From Hyaloscypha bicolor E (lineage: Eukaryota > Ascomycota > Leotiomycetes > Helotiales > Hyaloscyphaceae), in NCBI RefSeq assembly GCF_002865645.1, contig NW_020194518.1:1859463-1923462 (forward strand): 64,000 nucleotides of DNA, read 5' to 3'. Every line of letters starts with the position of its first letter. The first letter of the stretch is position 1. The notes below the pieces were generated by a model that worked only from the letters and a program-made list of their open reading frames with translations, made no database searches and was not told the origin of the DNA. The position numbers were made by a program, and so were the translations under genes. Shown here one piece after another: positions 20,780-33,539 of the stretch.

Positions 20780-21126
20780 TGCCAAAGAGACGGGCTTAGG
20801 AAGCCGCAGGTTGCAGTGGACAAGCTCATGGAACAAACTTAATTAGCTACGGTCGCGGCTCTTATTGACTTTTAAAGGCATTTTCTAGATTGTTTACCGC
20901 ACCTTGGGTTTTTAGGTTCATATCAGGTTCATTTCGTATCGGCTTCCCAGCTGGCTGGATGGCATATCAATTTATTTAGTGACTATTAGTGGATGCAAAT
21001 ATAAGCTGCAATATATATCACAAGAAACAATTAATATTCATTCTATATTAATCTCTAATTGCGCAAGAAAACAGAGAATACAAGAACACAACCGGAACTG
21101 GTAGTGATCTATATCCAAAATGGGAC
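20780..21126. other. Intergenic, no gene seen
   Basis: AT content rises from 20880. It separates the BIR gene from the 3' end of the DUF3723 pseudogene on the other strand. Confidence 0.5.
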
Positions 21127-24100
21127 TCACCTTGAATCGCGCCTGGCGACTCTCTTATAAATAGTCTCTTCACTTTCTGAACCATCCTTTGGATTGGGTT
21201 CTAGAATAGACGGGTCCGCTTCCGAATTCGTCTGTAAACCAGGGCGTTCCTTAGATACAGACGTTGAAAGATTATCCGTATTAATATCCCATTCCGGAAT
21301 CAAAAGTATTATATTTGTACCATCTGTAGTAATATCCTCAAAACACGTTTGAGGTGTTAGTATACGAAAGCTTGTATTAAACATGTGAATCCGCTTTCTT
21401 ATATACTTTATCGCTACCCGCCTGGCCTCTAACAGGTCGGAAGGATTAACCAGAAGAATATATAAAACCTTCCAAATGCCGTAATTACGGATCTTATATT
21501 CTATACGGACCCTTGGAAGGTCTGGCCTCTGGTTACTCGATTGTCTTATAGTCTGCAGATATATAAGCTTGGCTATAAGTAAAGAGAACTCAAGCCCTTA
21601 CCTGCGGCTTAATAGCCTAAATCTGTTCTTCAGAGTTAGTAACATAATCTAGTATCTTACCTGAGGCAAATATTAAGTTGCTATTATTAGTTACTAAAGA
21701 ATCCGTACCAGACTACATACTATAGGTGGGATTTCTGACGACTTCTTGGTCTGCCGTAGTTTGACGTTCGTTCGCCATAGGTTAGGGTAATCGACCTTCT
21801 TATATAAGTTCTTGAGACTCGGCATCTCTAAAAGTCTCAAATACGAACTAAGTAAGTGGCCGGTTCCTTTTCGCCATACCTATACCTCTTCGGGCCCCTT
21901 TTCCTACTACCTTAGGTCTACTCTAGTCTTGCGTCTTCTCCTTCGACATTTTTTGTCCAAGTCTCTCTTCCTATTACTTAGTAATATTCTTTACGAGCCT
22001 TTCCTTTTCCTTAGTTACAGGTTCCTCTTGCTCTTCTCCTGCAGGTTTCTCCTGCTCTTTATATATAACCCGCTCCTGCTCTTCCCTTACTAGCCGCTCC
22101 TCTTCTTCCATTATAAGTTTTCCCTGCTTCTCTTATACAGGCCTCTTAATAGCTTGGTCTTATTCTCTGGAGTCAGAAGCAAGTTATAGTGGCTTGCCTA
22201 AGGCTATTGAGTTATTCGCCGCTAAAGAATCCGAGCTAGGCTATAGAGGATAGCTAGTATTATTGACTTTAACTTGATCTCCTGCGGCTTCTAGTAAAAA
22301 GTTAAACGCCTATAATAGCAGTACAAAATAATAGTTAGCTTCTAAAGACTTACTATTAGTGACTTTCTTTAAATCAAGTTATATAAGTGGCCGTTCTTTT
22401 CTTTTAGCTAAAGCCGATATACGGAAACCTCTTCGTATACCGTTTTGACTTCTTGGTACCTTAGGTCCCTTGTCTGGCTAGTTCTTATCGGGCTTCTTTT
22501 GCTTGGGCCTGTCTTCCTATTGCTTAGTAAGGTTCTCCGCCAGTCTTTCCTGCTCTTCTCGTATAACTCGCTCTTGTTCTTCTCTTGCTAACCGCTCTTG
22601 CTCCTCCCTCGCCAGTCTCTCCTGTTCCTCCCTCGCCAACCTCTCCTGCTCCTCTCGAGCAAGACTTTCCTGTTCTCTTGCAAGCCGCTCCTGTTCCGCT
22701 CTCGCTGATCGCTCTTATTCCTCCCTTGCGAGCTGTTCCTGCCGTTCCAGCTCCTCCCTTACCAGTCTTTCTTGTTCCTCCCTTGCCAGTCTTTCTTGTT
22801 CCTCTCTTGCGAGCTGTACCTGCCGTTCCCGCTCCTCCCTTGCCAGTCTTTCTTGTTCCTCTCTTGCGAGCCGTTCTTGCCGCTCCTGCTCTTCTTGTGC
22901 GAGTCTCGCTTGCTCCTCCCGTACAAGTCTTTCCTATTCTTCTCGCACGAGCCGTTCTTGTTCCTGTCGTACAAGCCGCTCCTGCTCCTCTCTTACTTGA
23001 TCGTCTCCTAGAGGAGCTGAAATTGGAGTATCCAATAGCAATACCTCTTTAGGAGAACGAGAAGTGGGGCGACTCGGCTTACCGAAAAATGCAAAATATA
23101 CGGACCTGCAGATAAAGAAAGACAATATCTCATTGTATTATTCCTCGCCGGTATTATATAACCTGTCTATGAAAAGGAATAACTTATCCCGTTCGTAATC
23201 TTGCATATACAGGATCCCGTATTATTTTAGTAGTATATTAGAGTAATTAATCTTTATTATAGCTCTCGCCTGCTTTACTATTACTGGCTAGGCTATAGAG
23301 AACAGATTCACTATTTGCTCTATATAGTCCTTAAACGCCGCTTTACTATACTTATAGCAGGCAGGTTTCCGAGCCTTTAATAGGGTACTGCAAGCAATCT
23401 CCCTATTAGGTAATTACTAGGCTAGGCTATATATTCGCTCAGACTTATATTCTAAGCAGGAGGCTAGAATAGCAAACTCATATAGGATAATCTTATCCGC
23501 TTTTTTACTAGCTAGCTTTATTAACAAGTTCTTCTTCTTTAACTCTATAGGTATCTAAGGGTAGTTATATATTATAAATATCTATATCTATTATTGTCTA
23601 AGGTCTACCCGGTTTATAAAGCTCCTAGGCCAGAATATATAGGAGAACTCCGTTTCTTAGACTATATACTAACTAGCTCTATGGTTCGTATTAGAGAATG
23701 CATCTTTTATAGCAGAGGAGACTATACCGTAAAGTAATAGCGGGAATAATTATTTTATACTATTAGTAATATTTTTGAGGTAGTTAAGGTCCTTAAAGAA
23801 GCTAAAGAGAGAAGGAACTAAGTAGTTAATAGTAGTAGAAAGTATCCTGCTTTATATATCTTTATAATCTTCTTTACTAAAAGTACTAAGAATCTGGCCG
23901 CTTTGTACTTTGCTATATAGAGCCTGGAAATCCGCCCTATAAGTACCTGGTATAATAAGCTTAAAGGCTTTTACTATTACTTAATCTATTTTCTATATTG
24001 CCTTTCTATTATTACAAAAGATTTTCCTGGTCCAGAAGTCGCTAATAGTATTATTGAAATAGCAGAGATTTGGCTATTTAGTATAGTTAGTACTTTCGAA

Positions 24101-25454
24101 CTATTTATAGATATAGAGCTTACCTTATAGTATTTTATAGCAAATATTATATATATTATACCTAACCTTATTTCTCCTACTAGTCCTGGAATATCTAATT
24201 AAATATTAAATACGGCCCTATAATTCGTATTACGGAAGACCCGTTTAAGGTTCTCCTTTTTATAGTCTAATATAGTAGCCAAACGAGCCTACTATTATTT
24301 CTCGAAGTATAGATTCCTTACTTTCCTATACTCTTAATATTTACGGATCTTGCTATAGATCTCGCTATTATCGGGCTCCTTTTTAGCTAAGTACTCTTTA
24401 ATTAGAGTTGTCTTTAGTTCCTAGTTAAGATCTAAAATAGAAAAGAAAAGTTAGTAGCTTCTCTGAATTCGGAAAAGAGAGATTATATTTTTAAGATATA
24501 GGTTTACTATCTAATGCCTATTCTTAAGAGAAAGAACTTAGGCTATTACTAGTATTTAATAGTATCTATAGAGGCACTCTAACTAATAACCGGGCGGAAA
24601 ATCTAGCTCCGGATAATTATTATATCTATCTTCCAGGAACTGCTTAGTAGAGGTTCTAAAAGCTTCTATAGTAGCCTCTAACTATAGCTAGCTAATAATA
24701 GTAGGAATATAATTTCGAAGGTCTAGTTAATAGTAACTACTTTCCCGATAAAACAAATTTCTTAGTCTCTCGATATTATTCTTATCCGGCTCTCTTAACT
24801 CTTTATATAGAAAATGAAGTATATTAAGCTTAATACTAGCTATACCTCTGTATTTAATACTTCTCTTCGCCTCTTATTATTGCTCCTATTCCAGGAATTA
24901 TATATATTGTATTTTGAGATAATTAATATATAAGATCTTATTCTTTGAGGGAAGAATAGAGGTTACTTACTATTTCTTATCTCTTAGCAGTCCGTCTCTA
25001 ATAGGAAATCTACTCCTTATCGAAGTTGACTTGCGATACTATAAATAGCAATATAGGAGCCCATTCTGGCTCTTGTCGGTCTCCCGTCTTGGTCCTTGAA
25101 TCCTCCCTATAAGAGGTATAAGTCGAAGGCTGCCCTTGGACCTATTCTCTCTAACTAATGAAATCTTCAGGACCCTTCTTGCCATATTACATATACTCAG
25201 AATGACTTCCGACCTAGACAAATGCCATATGCGGTTCTTATTAAATACATTAAGGGAATATGAGCTATATCCGTATTCTGGGAGTAATACGGAGCAGCCA
25301 GACAGTAGTAGTAACCGCACAGCTACTAGGCAGGACACTGCAAAGTGGCAGGCTAGATAGAGAGCATTATCCTCAGAGAGCAATGCTATTAATCCCGAAA
25401 CGGGTATGGTACGTCTCAGGCTAATAGAAGCTATTAACTCTGGGGTCAGAGTAC
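21127..25454 (-). pseudogene. DUF3723-family gene, RIP-damaged and 5'-truncated by copy A
   Basis: Minus-strand remnant of a large fungal DUF3723 protein, a family of unknown function common in repeats and subtelomeres. In order from the 5' side: ELKTTLIKEYLAKKEPDNSE and EIYSKIRKY (about 24330-24430), then the IRLGIIYIIFAIKYYK part (24125-24180). Next come LVPSLFSFFKDLNYLK (~23775-23825), FINRVDLRQ (~23620), FFICRSVYFAFFGKPSRP (~23070-23125), a Glu/Arg repeat region, and the C-terminus NTSFRILTPQTCFEDITTDG with GTNIILLIPE (~21290-21380). Stops fit Gln, Arg or Trp codons, and the register changes at least once (introns or indels). The N-terminus is missing: the sequence begins at the copy A LTR at 25455. 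The first ~450 bp are GC-balanced, the rest moderately RIP-mutated. Confidence 0.75.
22560..23010 (-). repeat. Coding minisatellite: Glu/Arg-rich heptad-like repeat
   Basis: Within the DUF3723 remnant the minus strand encodes about twenty tandem units of the form EEQERLARE with variants (EEQERLVRE, ERQVQLARE). They would form a long charged helix or coiled coil. The complementary strand therefore shows spurious Ser/Cys/Leu-rich open frames. Confidence 0.9.
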
Positions 25455-25757
25455 TGTGGTACGGCAGGCCGTACTCGTCAAAAATCATATTGTTTTGGCG
25501 GTTTTGAGGTTTAGGTCACATGGTAAAGGCTGCGGCCTTTTATATGTAACTTGCGGAAATCATATAAGAAAGCTGGTTTTTCTATAGACTTAGAGAATAA
25601 TCCTTTATAAATATTTAATTAATTAAGCTTTTATATACTATATACTATTTATACTTTACTATTTATACTTTTAATTTATTATTTTACTATTAAGTTACGT
25701 TTTATACTCTAGTATACTTTATATAAGTTTTTATCTTATTATAGTTTCTCTCTTATA
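25455..25757 (+). repeat. Copy A 5' LTR, 303 bp
   Basis: Starts TGTGGTACGGCAGGCCGTAC and ends TTTCTCTCTTATA. This is the least mutated LTR at its outer ~120 bp, and a short open frame even reads across the LTR and DUF3723 junction. An end in TATA fits a RIP-altered CA terminus. Confidence 0.92.
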
Positions 25758-28700
25758 TATTTTATAATAAGTAATATAGGAAGAATAGAAACTTTATAAT
25801 TAAGGTAATACTCTTATAAAGTTCTAAGAAATATCTATAAGGCAGATTATTAGCTTAGTAAGTTAGGAAAGAAAAGGGCTATTATAATACCTTAAGCCTA
25901 AGGCTAAAATATTAAGGATATATAAGTATTAATCTTAGTATCTTATATTAATTTCTAATATATCTAATAACTTAAATACGGGTTAGCTATAAGATATAAT
26001 TACTAGTATAATATATAGAGATAGTAGAAATAGAGACTAATTATAGAAGAAAAAGAAGCAAAGAAAATAAAATAAGAAAAATTATATTAAGATAATATAA
26101 GTCAGATCTTAGTTAGAAACAGACTTTAGTATTCAGAAATAAAGTTATACTATTAATTTATATATTATTTTTAGTTATAATAAAGACTAGAATAGAAATA
26201 GTATTAGTTTTAGTAAAAAAGCTTATTTCTAAACCCGGAAAAAATATCTAAAAAAGGAAATATCCTTAATTTTAAATAAAATAATAAATAGAAATCGGAA
26301 ATAAGAATTAAAAAGAAATCAGAAATAAGAAATTATATAAATAAACTAGAGAAGCTTCTAGAGAAATAAATAAATACTAAGTAAAAAAATAAAAAAGAAT
26401 TTAGAAAAGTCAGAAAAATTAGTAAAATTATTTTTATTATTTTTATTATTATCTTTAATAATATTAATAAATATATCTAGTTTAGTAAAATTAAAAGAAA
26501 ATACTATAAGTATTAAGCTAATAAAATAGAAAAGAAAATATAAGTAATAGAAATAAGATTAGAAAAGCTATTATCTTATTATTACTAATACTAAAACTTA
26601 AATCTCGATTATATTTATTATTATTAACTAGTTTTTTTTTTAATTCCGGTTCCCAAATTAAAAGATATATTTAAATAAGAAATTAGTTTTTTAGGAACCT
26701 TATTAATAGAAATCTCAGATATGAAAACTTTATAATTAATTATAGAAGAAAATATTAAAATTAATATAGCTAAAAACAAGTATATACTAGTACTAGATTT
26801 AAATCTATTACTTATAAGAGCTCCTAAAATATTATAGTTTTAGGGAAGCAATATTTCTATATTCTTGAAATAATATATAAATATATATAAGAACTATTAT
26901 ATTTCTAATAATATTAAAAGAAAGAGAATTATTTATTATATTTCTCTTATTTATAAGAATTAGATTAAAGCTATACTAGAATATTATATTAATAATTTAG
27001 GAAATTACTAGGAAACCAAGTTTTTTAAGGCTTTACTAAAGAAATTCCGAGAATATAACTAGAAAATACTTAAAATTAGCTATAACTTTCTTAATTAGAT
27101 TATTATATAAGCCTAGAATAAAGGAATTTTTTCTAAGTCTTATATTAATATATTTAATAAAATATTAAAGAAATTATTAAAGAAAAAAGAAATAGATAAA
27201 ATTATTTAGTATTAAGAATTTATAAAAGAATTATTTATTCTAATAAGAAATTATATTCTTAAGAATATTAACTTTAAGTCTATAAATATTTTTACTTATA
27301 AATATAATAAGATATATAAAAAGAAAAATACTATTTTAATATTACTAATAATCTAGACATATTTAGACTTAAATAAAAATACTTAAATATAATAATTTAT
27401 AATATAGTTCTTAAGCTAAAAAATAATTATTCTTTACTAGTTTCTCTTATTATATTTCCTAAAGCTATTATAGATATAAATAAGAAAAGAATCTAGTTTA
27501 TAACTAATTATATAAAACTTACTAAAAGTAATAAACCTAAAAGAAATAATATTAACTAGCTAGTAAAAAGCCTAGAAAAACTATTTATTATTATTATAAC
27601 TTAAGAGAACCTATAAAAATAACTTAATATAGCTATTATTATAATTCGAGAAAATATTTATAGCTTATTTATATAATCTAGTTAATTATAATAACTATAA
27701 TAAGTATAATAATATTAATAGTCTAATAAGTATAATTCGAGTTTTTAGAAAGAATATACTAGAAGTTATAATAAAGAATATAAAGAATACTATAATAGCT
27801 ATAATAATTAAGCTAAATTAGAAAAAGAATCTAGATAACTATATTCTAGAAAAAATTAATCTTAAATATAATTAGAAAATATTACTCAAATTAATATAGC
27901 CTATAATATAAACCTAGAACTAAAAAAACGAATTTACTATAAGTATTATAGCAGGAATAAGAATAATAATATTAATTTAGAATATATTTATATTTCTTAA
28001 TTCTATTATTTACTAATAAAAAAGCTTATAAATTATAAATATACTTATTAATTTAATAAAAAATAATATAAAGAATTATTTAAGCCTAGATAAGAAAGTA
28101 TTTTCTTTTTTCTTACTAGTAAGTACTAGTAATTTAACTAAATTATTTCCCAAGTCTAAAGAAAAGAATTTAATTATAACTTAAATATTTAATCCAAAAA
28201 TATCTAGAAATTAATAAGAAATACCTAGTTTACTAAATAAGAAAGAAAAAAGAAAACTAGCTAACCGGGATTTATATATAGAAATAAATAAATTATATCT
28301 AGGAAATCTAAATAGCTATTTTATCTTAAAAGAAATTATATTAGAATTACTAATACTTTAGGTTCTAAAATTAATAAATAATATTAAGATTTAATTATAA
28401 ATAGTATTTCTATTAATATTATAATAGATTTCTTATTAAGGAAAAAGAAAAAAGAAATAGAAATAATTAAAGAAGTTTTCTGAAAATAAGCTAGAATAAA
28501 AGAAAAGCTATTTTATATAAGAGGCCAGAAAAATACTATTTTAAGAAATAATAAATAAGAAAATAGCCTAGCTAAGAATATAAATATTAATACTTCCGGA
28601 AATAAATAAAACAAATTAGGAACTTAATATATTCTTAATTATAATAAGTATAGAATTCCTGAAATTAATAATATTCTAATAAGATTACTAAAGAAAGTAA

Positions 28701-29060
28701 TTATTTTATTTTTAAAAACTTAAAAAAAAACAAGAATATTTATTAATGCCTTAAAAATACTAGATCTAGCTATTATATTTTAGAATTAATAAATTAAGAA
28801 TAATATTTCTTACTTTACTATTTTATAAATAGGAAATACTATTATATTAAATATAATTAGATATATTAGGAAATCTATAAAACTAGTAACTATAACTTAT
28901 ATAATAAATAAAATATTTAAGGAATTAGAAATATTAGTTTAAGTACCTAATACTAATAGAATTATTTAATTTAAAAATAATAATATTAATATTCGGATAT
29001 TACTAGCTTATAAATATATTATATAATCTTTATATCTCTAATTTATATTTTAAGAATTAT
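25758..29060 (+). pseudogene. Copy A leader and Gag region, degraded
   Basis: By position this holds the primer-binding site, leader and gag. It is too decayed to read a capsid or zinc knuckle with confidence. The first ~1.3 kb aligns with 55590-56930 (inverted) and with 1-1340 (inverted). Confidence 0.5.
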
Positions 29061-32000
29061 AAGAAAGTATTAAATATAAAGATATAATTAATACTAGAGC
29101 TAAAGTTAATATTTTTTCTAAAAAAATCTCTAGAAATATTAATAAAGTAATATATAATATTATAAATTATTAAATATTTACTATTATTAGAGCAGAATTT
29201 GGATTTATAAAAATAGTAAAGCTTAAAACTAAGATTATAAATAAAATAAGATATGAAAATATTTTTTTTCTAATTAAAAAAGCTCTAAAGATTTTACTTA
29301 GTTAATTATTCTTAGTAAAAATAAAAATAAATATTATATATAAAAATAATAATTTATAAAATAGAAGATTTATTAATTCCAAAAATAACTAGAATACTTA
29401 TATTATTATAATTATTTTACTTTTAAAAAATACCGGAAAATAGAAAAAAGTATTAATTTAAAAGTATTAAGCTTCTAGAATTAAGAAATTAAGTAATATA
29501 GAATAGGAAACTAAAAGTAAAAAAGAAAAATAAAGTCTAATATTATAACTAGTAGTAATATTAGGGAAAATAGAAAAATACCGGGATTTCTTATAAATTC
29601 TTTTATTTTAGGTTTAGAAGTTTAGGAAATTAATAATATTTTTAAAGAAACTAAAATAGAAAAGGCTCTAATTAGAATATTATTAAGAGTAGTTCCGGAT
29701 TTAATAAAGAAAGAAGTAAAAAAGATATTAAATAAAGATATTTCTAAAAAAGAAATAAAGTAATATTTCCTAATAATAAAGAAATATATTCCTAGAACTA
29801 AAGAATATAAAACCTAAAACTAGAAAGAATTTTAAAATATATAAGAGCTTAAAAGAAATATATTAAAATACTAGATAAAAAGATATTCTTTATATCTAAC
29901 TAGAAAGAAATTAAATAAGAAAATTATAAATTCCGGAAATTAGATAAAAAGAATACTAGAGAAAATAGCTATAATTCTTAAAAAAAAAGATAATAACTAT
30001 AATTTATTTCTAGTTATAGAAATATATAAAATAAAGAATAAAAAGATTTAATTAGTAAATACTAATAATAAAACTAGAAAAGGCCCTAGTAAATATCTAA
30101 ACTAGTTTAAGAAATCTAAACCTAGAAAATACTTATAGAAATATACTAAGAAATATAAGAATTACTTTTTACTAAAAATATTAGCTATTTTAAGAAAATT
30201 ATAACTTATTCCGGAATATTTTAAATAATTAAATATTAGTAACTAGTTCTAGGAAAAGAAATTAGTTATATTTCGAGAATTAATAATTAATTAAAAAGAT
30301 ATAATTATATTTAATTAGAAAGAAATAAGAAAAGTTTATAAGAATATTAGCTTATTTATTCTAATTAAGACTATTAAATATAAGGCCTAGTAAGAAAAGA
30401 ATTTCCTGTATTTTAAAACTCTAGTATTAATAATAATAAAAATATTATTAAAATACCTAGATTATAAAGTTCTTAAGAAATATAATAAATCTTACTAAAA
30501 TCTATAGTTCTTAGTTATAAAAAAGATTACTAGGACTTATAAACTAATTAATATTATTATAAAAATAAATTTAGTAATCCTATAAAATATTAACTTATTT
30601 TTATTTACTAATAAAATCTCGGAGAAATTTACTAGATATATTTATATCTTTCTAATTAATTTCTTTTCCGGATATAATTAATTTATACTAGATATTTATA
30701 ATAAAGATTTAACTATATTTATAATATCTTTAAAGCTATTAAGAATAATTATACTATTTTAGGGAGCTACTAATTCTATTATATAGTTTATATAGGTTAT
30801 TATAACTATTCTAAAGAATCTATTTCCTAAAATCGCTATATTATTTATTAATAATATTAGAGTTAAGAGACCTTATATAGACTATAATAAATAGCTTATT
30901 TTACCTGAAATTTGGTATTTTATATTTAAATATCTTTAAAACCTAAATATAATCTTAAATAAAGTTAAATAAGCTAAAGCTAGTATTAGAGAAAAATTAT
31001 AGTTTTATTATAATAGTATAGTTATTATTAGCTTTATTTATAAAGTATTTAGAAAAAGCCCTTTAAGCTCAGGAATTACTAAGATCTTGAAATAAGAATA
31101 TTATAATAATATAACTAAAAATAAGGCATTTATTAGAATTATTATTTATTATTATATTTGAATTAAAGGCTTTATAATTATTACTAAATCTATTTATTAC
31201 TTAATAAGGAAAGATATAATATAGAACTAGAATAATAAGTAAATATAAGCTATATAAATTCTTTAAAAAAAACTTATTATTATTCCGATATTCTATTAGT
31301 TATATTATAATTTATTAGAAGATTAGGGAATAATTATATTAGTAATAGATACTAGCCTAAATAAATAAAGCAGAACTCTTAATTAATATAATAATAAAGA
31401 GAGAATACTAAGGATTAGTAAAGTATTTATAAAAAGTATAGTTCTAGTTATATAAAATTTATTTTATCCTTAAACTAGATATTAATATACTTGTTATATA
31501 GCTAAGTAAAGTAGCTATAAATCTTCCTAAAGCTCTAGTTACTTACTAGCTAATATAAATTTAATTATTTAACTTTAAAGTCAAGTATATTAAAGGAACT
31601 AAGTATACTACTACTAATAAATTATTAAAATACCTATAGTAAAAAAACAATACTAAAGATAATAAAAATATTAATAAATAATTAATAATAAAACTTAATA
31701 TTATTAGAATAATATTTATTAGACGAAAAGTTTAATTAAAAAAAGTAGTTCTGATTTAGTTATATAATATTATTTTAAGAAATCCGATTTCTAAGACTTT
31801 TACTAGATATTTAGATAATAGTATCTAGTTACTAGAGATTAATAATTATAGCCTTACTATATCTAGAAACAAATTAGTAATATTAAAAAATAATAAAATC
31901 CGGAAGTTATATAATAAAAGCTATAGTCTTTTATATATAATTTTTAGTAAAATAGTAAATAATAATACTAACTTCTATACTTTACTTAATAACCTAATTA

Positions 32001-33260
32001 TTTTATAAGATTTCTTAGATAATAGCTATTTCGAATAATATTAGAATATTATATAGTATTTTATAATATTCTTTAGACTAGAAAAAATATCTAGAGCCAA
32101 GTTTTAAAAATTAAGTAAAAAAGCTTTAAATTATAGTATAAGAGATTAATTACTATAGAGAATTATATCTAAAATATACTTACCTTAATTTATTATTAAT
32201 AATTAAAAGTAAAGAGAAATTATTATTAAAGAGCTATATAATATAATTAGATATACTAGAAAAGAAAGCACTTTTTACTTAATAGCTAGCTATTATTATT
32301 AGAAAGATTATTATAATTATATATAGAAATATATTAATACTTATAAAGTTTATTAGTATAAGAATAAAAGAAAATAATAAAAAGCTATATATTTAATAAA
32401 AGCTATATTTCTTTTCTATTACCTTGAAATTAATATAGTTAAATTACTAGACTATAAAAAATATAACTTATTAGTTATTACTAGAAATAACTTCTTAGGA
32501 TAGGTTAAAGCTAGACCTTTAAAAAACTTAACTAGTAAAAAGATTACTAAGTTTATTTAAAAAGAAATTATTTATAAATATAATTTATTTAGCTAGCTTT
32601 AGGTAAATAATAGATCGGAATTTAAAGAAGTAGTAATTTAAGAACTTAATAAGCTAGGAATTAATAGAATTATTATTTTGGCCTATAATTTTAAGAGAAA
32701 TAATATAATTAAAAGAAAATATTAATTAATTATTTAAATACTTATTATATTTATAATAAGTAAAAAGAAGCCTTAGGTAAATTTACTATTATATATTATA
32801 TTTACTAACTAAATTACTATATATAAACTAACTAAATTTATTTCCTTTTATATAGTTTATAATAAAGAAATTATACTATTTATAGAAATATGCTTTCTAA
32901 TCTAGAGAATACTTAAATAAAATAAAGTCTATAATAAGGAAATACTTCTAGAAATATATATAAAGCAAATATAAATAATAAATAAAAATATTAAAAAAGC
33001 TAAAATAAAGAAAAATAGAAGATACTAAAAAAGAAAGAAATAATTTAATATTACCTATTAGATTTATTTAAAGCCTATTTCCGAAAAAAATCTAGTTCTT
33101 ATATATAATATTAAATTAATAAATTAAGACAAGTTAAGGAATATAAAGCTATTATATTACTAGCTTAACCCGTATAAAATAGGATATATAAATTAACTAA
33201 AAAGAATACTATATACTAGAAGAGCTTAATAGTATTATATTCTGAAAAATATATACTAGA
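29060..33260 (+). pseudogene. Copy A Pol remnant: protease, RT, RNase H, integrase
   Basis: Protease: NTRAKVNIFS near 29090, where the active-site Asp-Thr-Gly of the family has become Asn-Thr-Arg. RT: FPKIAILFINNIRVKRPYID near 30825-30880, with the catalytic Asp pair now Asn-Asn, followed by the palm/connection sequence (ILNKVK, then IIIYYYIWIKGFIIITKSIY near 31140-31195). RNase H-like sequence follows to about 31650. Integrase: a zinc-finger remnant near 32300-32350 with its Cys pair changed to Tyr. Then EINIVKLLDYKKYNLLVIT near 32425, NNRSEFKE near 32605 and NIIKRK near 32700, the three catalytic acidic positions changed to Asn, Asn and Lys. All these changes are G-to-A or C-to-T. Confidence 0.8.
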
Positions 33261-33539
33261 AATTAACTTAAGTAATTTATTAAAAGAAATAAATTCTAGT
33301 ATTTTCCTAAAAATAAAATTAATAATAAGTATATACTTATAAATAAATATTTTAAAATAAATATAGAATTAGAAAAGGAAGTAATTATAAAGTACTATAA
33401 ATAAAATAGTATTTAAGAAATTAAGAAAGTTATTAGTATTATTATATATATTCCAGAATTACCGGAATTAGAGAAAATAAAATATATTTTCTTTATAGAA
33501 AACTAGAAAGAAGTATTTAATAATAAGAGCTTTTCTTAA

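Noticed and set aside
22503..23052. Two long plus-strand open frames rich in Ser/Cys/Arg and in Pro/Leu/Val
   Set aside because: They are the complement of the minus-strand Glu/Arg repeat of the DUF3723 remnant, which matches a known family order; the plus frames are by-products of the tandem repeat.
25039..25488. 149-codon open frame on the minus strand starting MIFDEYGLPYHS
   Set aside because: Its first codons lie in the copy A LTR and the rest is in a register different from the DUF3723 reading, so it is a chance fusion frame.
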